DNA from: Dactylococcopsis salina PCC 8305
GTDB lineage: Bacteria; Cyanobacteriota; Cyanobacteriia; Cyanobacteriales; Rubidibacteraceae
Length of the DNA: 64,000 bases
Reading direction: 5' to 3'
NCBI RefSeq assembly: GCF_000317615.1
Contig: NC_019780.1
Location: 3,369,840-3,433,839, forward strand
In this document: positions 62,175 through 64,000 of the stretch, piece after piece
How positions within the stretch are numbered: the stretch's first letter is position 1
Layout: every line of letters starts with the position of its first letter
The notes under the pieces: generated by a model
Database searches by the model: none
What the model saw: only the letters and a program-made list of their open reading frames with translations
Told to the model about the DNA's origin: nothing
Position numbers and translations under genes: made by a program

Positions 62175-64000
62175 TTACAGTAATTGTTCCCGTAACTGAA
62201 CTTGCGCCGTAGAAAGTGCTTCTGGTAACTGAGACGCATCTTTTCCCCCAGCTTGGGCTAAGTTGGGACGACCACCGCCGCCACCGCCACAGAGTTTCGC
62301 AATTCCGCCGATAAATTTACCTGCTTGTAAGCCTTTTTCGTTCACTTTCGGACTAAACGCTGCCACTAAACTCACTTTCCCCGCTTCGGGAACTGATCCT
62401 AAAACCACTGCTGCTTCTCCTAATTTTTGCTGTAAACGTTCCGCAGCAGTTTGCAAAGCCTTCGCGTCCATTTCCTCCACTTGGGTGACTAAAATCTGAA
62501 ACTCTCCCACTGTTTCCGCATCAGTTAACAATTGATCAGACTTCGCTAAAGCCAATTCTTGTTTCACCGCTTCCAGTTGCTTTTGAGTATTTCTCAAGTC
62601 TGATTGTAAGGTTTGAATCCGTTGCGGAACTTCCTCTGGTTGCGCCTTCAACTGATTACTTAAATCACGGACAATTTTTTCTCGCAGGTTCAAATACTCT
62701 AATACCGCCGGACCCGCTACCGCTTCAATGCGACGCACCCCCGATGAAATCCCCGTTTCCGAGATAATCTTAAACAGTCCAATTTCGGCGGTGTTATTAA
62801 CGTGAGTTCCCCCACATAATTCCATTGACACGCCAGGAACATCAATCACTCGCACCACATCATCATATTTTTCCCCAAACATGGCGATCGCGCCTTTTTG
62901 TTTCGCCTCATCAAACGCCATCACATCCGATTGCGTCTCATGTGCTTCTGCGATCCAAGTGTTAATGGTATCTTCCACTTGTTGTAACTCTTCCCGTGTG
63001 ATCTGACGAGGACAATTAAAGTCAAACCGAAGCCGATCAAACGCCACTAACGATCCCGCTTGAGACACCGAGGGATCAATAATTTGTTTTAAGGCAGCTT
63101 GTAAAAGATGAGTTGCAGTATGATGGGCAGCAGCGCGACGACGACAAGCGCGATCGATGGTTGCGGTGACCGTATCCCCCACTCGTACCATCCCCCGTTC
63201 TATGCGTCCAATATGAATAAACAAACTTGATTCCTTCTGGACATCTTCAATGCGGATTAATAAATTCTCACCCTGAAGATAACCTCGATCGCCAATTTGT
63301 CCCCCTGATTCGGCATAAAATGGAGTTTGATTGAGAATTAACTGTACTTGTTCTCCCGCTTCTGCTTCTTGTACCGTTTTTCCTTCCACTAACACCGCTT
63401 CCACTTGGGCGGTAGAATGGGGATTACCATAACCCACAAACTCCGTCGGATGTACCGTTTGCGCCAACTGATCAATACTTCCCTGAATCGTTAGATCGAT
63501 CGTTTCCTGTGCGGCTTGGGAACGTTGACGCTGTTTTTCCATCTCTTCTTCAAACCCATCGAGATCAACCGTTAACCCTTTCTCCTCAGCCACTTCTTGC
63601 GTCAATTCCAACGGAAACCCATAAGTATCATACAAAACAAACGCATCCTCCCCAGAAATCTGTTTGCTTTCCTTCTCTAAAATCTCCCCTAACAGTTTCT
63701 CCCCTCGTTCTAACGTCTCCAAAAAGCGTGACTCTTCTCGTTTCAATTCCTGTTTAATTAACACCTCTCCCTCACGGAGATTAGAATAATGACCCTCCAT
63801 TAGCGCGATCGCTGTTTCCGCCACCTCTGGCGTAAATTCTCGATTAATTCCTAACAAACGTCCGTGACGAACCACCCGACGAATCAGACGACGCAGGACA
63901 TACCCCCGTCCCAAATTTGACGCAGTAACACCATCAGCAATGAGATGAACCACAGCGCGAACATGATCACCAATCACTTTTAAAGAAACTTGCTGTTTCT
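62175..64000 (-). CDS. alaS: Alanyl-tRNA synthetase, C-terminal part
   Basis: AlaRS charges tRNA-Ala and edits Ser/Gly. The frame is open to the right edge, so only the last ~608 of roughly 880 residues are visible. It begins in the tRNA-recognition part ([35 protein letters not shown]). The editing domain has the zinc motif [12 protein letters not shown] with ELCGGTHV. The C-terminal oligomerisation part has a coiled coil (~[20 protein letters not shown]) and the glycine-rich [17 protein letters not shown]. It is intact as far as visible. The tRNA-Ala gene at 3919 is a substrate. Confidence 0.95.
   Translation of the reverse strand, partial: KQQVSLKVIGDHVRAVVHLIADGVTASNLGRGYVLRRLIRRVVRHGRLLGINREFTPEVAETAIALMEGHYSNLREGEVLIKQELKREESRFLETLERGEKLLGEILEKESKQISGEDAFVLYDTYGFPLELTQEVAEEKGLTVDLDGFEEEMEKQRQRSQAAQETIDLTIQGSIDQLAQTVHPTEFVGYGNPHSTAQVEAVLVEGKTVQEAEAGEQVQLILNQTPFYAESGGQIGDRGYLQGENLLIRIEDVQKESSLFIHIGRIERGMVRVGDTVTATIDRACRRRAAAHHTATHLLQAALKQIIDPSVSQAGSLVAFDRLRFDFNCPRQITREELQQVEDTINTWIAEAHETQSDVMAFDEAKQKGAIAMFGEKYDDVVRVIDVPGVSMELCGGTHVNNTAEIGLFKIISETGISSGVRRIEAVAGPAVLEYLNLREKIVRDLSNQLKAQPEEVPQRIQTLQSDLRNTQKQLEAVKQELALAKSDQLLTDAETVGEFQILVTQVEEMDAKALQTAAERLQQKLGEAAVVLGSVPEAGKVSLVAAFSPKVNEKGLQAGKFIGGIAKLCGGGGGGRPNLAQAGGKDASQLPEALSTAQVQLREQLL

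Overview
The window is chromosomal DNA from a cyanobacterium. It carries photosystem I genes (psaL, psaI, the assembly factor ycf3), the NDH-1 cluster ndhC-ndhK-ndhJ, cyanobacteria-restricted families (DUF3747, DUF4168, DUF1400, DUF4912, DUF5340, a TPM/Psb32-type protein), and very frequent HIP1 octamers (GCGATCGC) and CGATCG cores. Moderate GC, many short repeats and the protein similarities I recall suggest a unicellular halotolerant lineage such as Halothece/Euhalothece/Dactylococcopsis. That placement is a guess, not a result.

Layout. 1-3.6 kb: end of recQ, a 9-bp minisatellite, psaL-psaI, then ndhCKJ. 3.9-7.3 kb (minus): tRNA-Ala(CGC), a HAD phosphatase and an M1 aminopeptidase. 7.5-9.6 kb: two small toxin-antitoxin pairs around a MITE-like remnant. 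10.0-12.9 kb: a repeat-rich island with a segmental duplication, a 177-bp MITE and a 5'-truncated tnpB joined to a DUF433 fragment. 12.9-16.5 kb (minus): plsX-fabH-fabD, interrupted by a second identical MITE. 16.6-25.8 kb: dacB, a long heptamer array, ppa, GNAT, SDR, an exported NTF2-like protein, gatC, a structured IS200/IS605-like noncoding block, ycf3, a GldA-like dehydrogenase, an aminotransferase and a GT2 glycosyltransferase. 26-30 kb: a cytochrome b561-like protein, pheT and a YCII protein. 30.3-32.5 kb: a nuclease-like/ParA-type ATPase gene with an early in-frame stop, overlapped by a ParB-like partner. 32.6-41.3 kb (minus): a two-partner secretion pair in which the 2280-residue exoprotein carries VWA and CHAT (caspase-like) domains. 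41.6-46.4 kb: two exported proteins, an FHA-FHA-ABC transporter and a DUF1400 protein. 46.4-48.5 kb: tandem repeats around hemB. 48.5-58.6 kb: small proteins, an ABC ATPase, FkbM methyltransferase, phosphoribosyltransferase, a large GT39-type glycosyltransferase, TPM protein, trpC, DUF5340 and a class V aminotransferase. 59-61.8 kb: DUF4912 protein, ECF sigma factor and its likely anti-sigma factor. 62.2-64 kb (minus): alaS, running off the right edge.

The core genes serve photosynthesis, fatty-acid/phospholipid initiation, tetrapyrrole and tryptophan synthesis and translation. The accessory content lies in the toxin-antitoxin pairs, decayed Uma2, four-helix and tnpB fragments, the secreted VWA-CHAT protein and the nuclease-ParA/ParB-like pair. 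That last pair is the best candidate here for an undescribed system. Repeats are unusually informative: nested insertions, local tandem amplifications, arrays that supply stop codons, and two duplicated segments that expose a small palindrome insertion.
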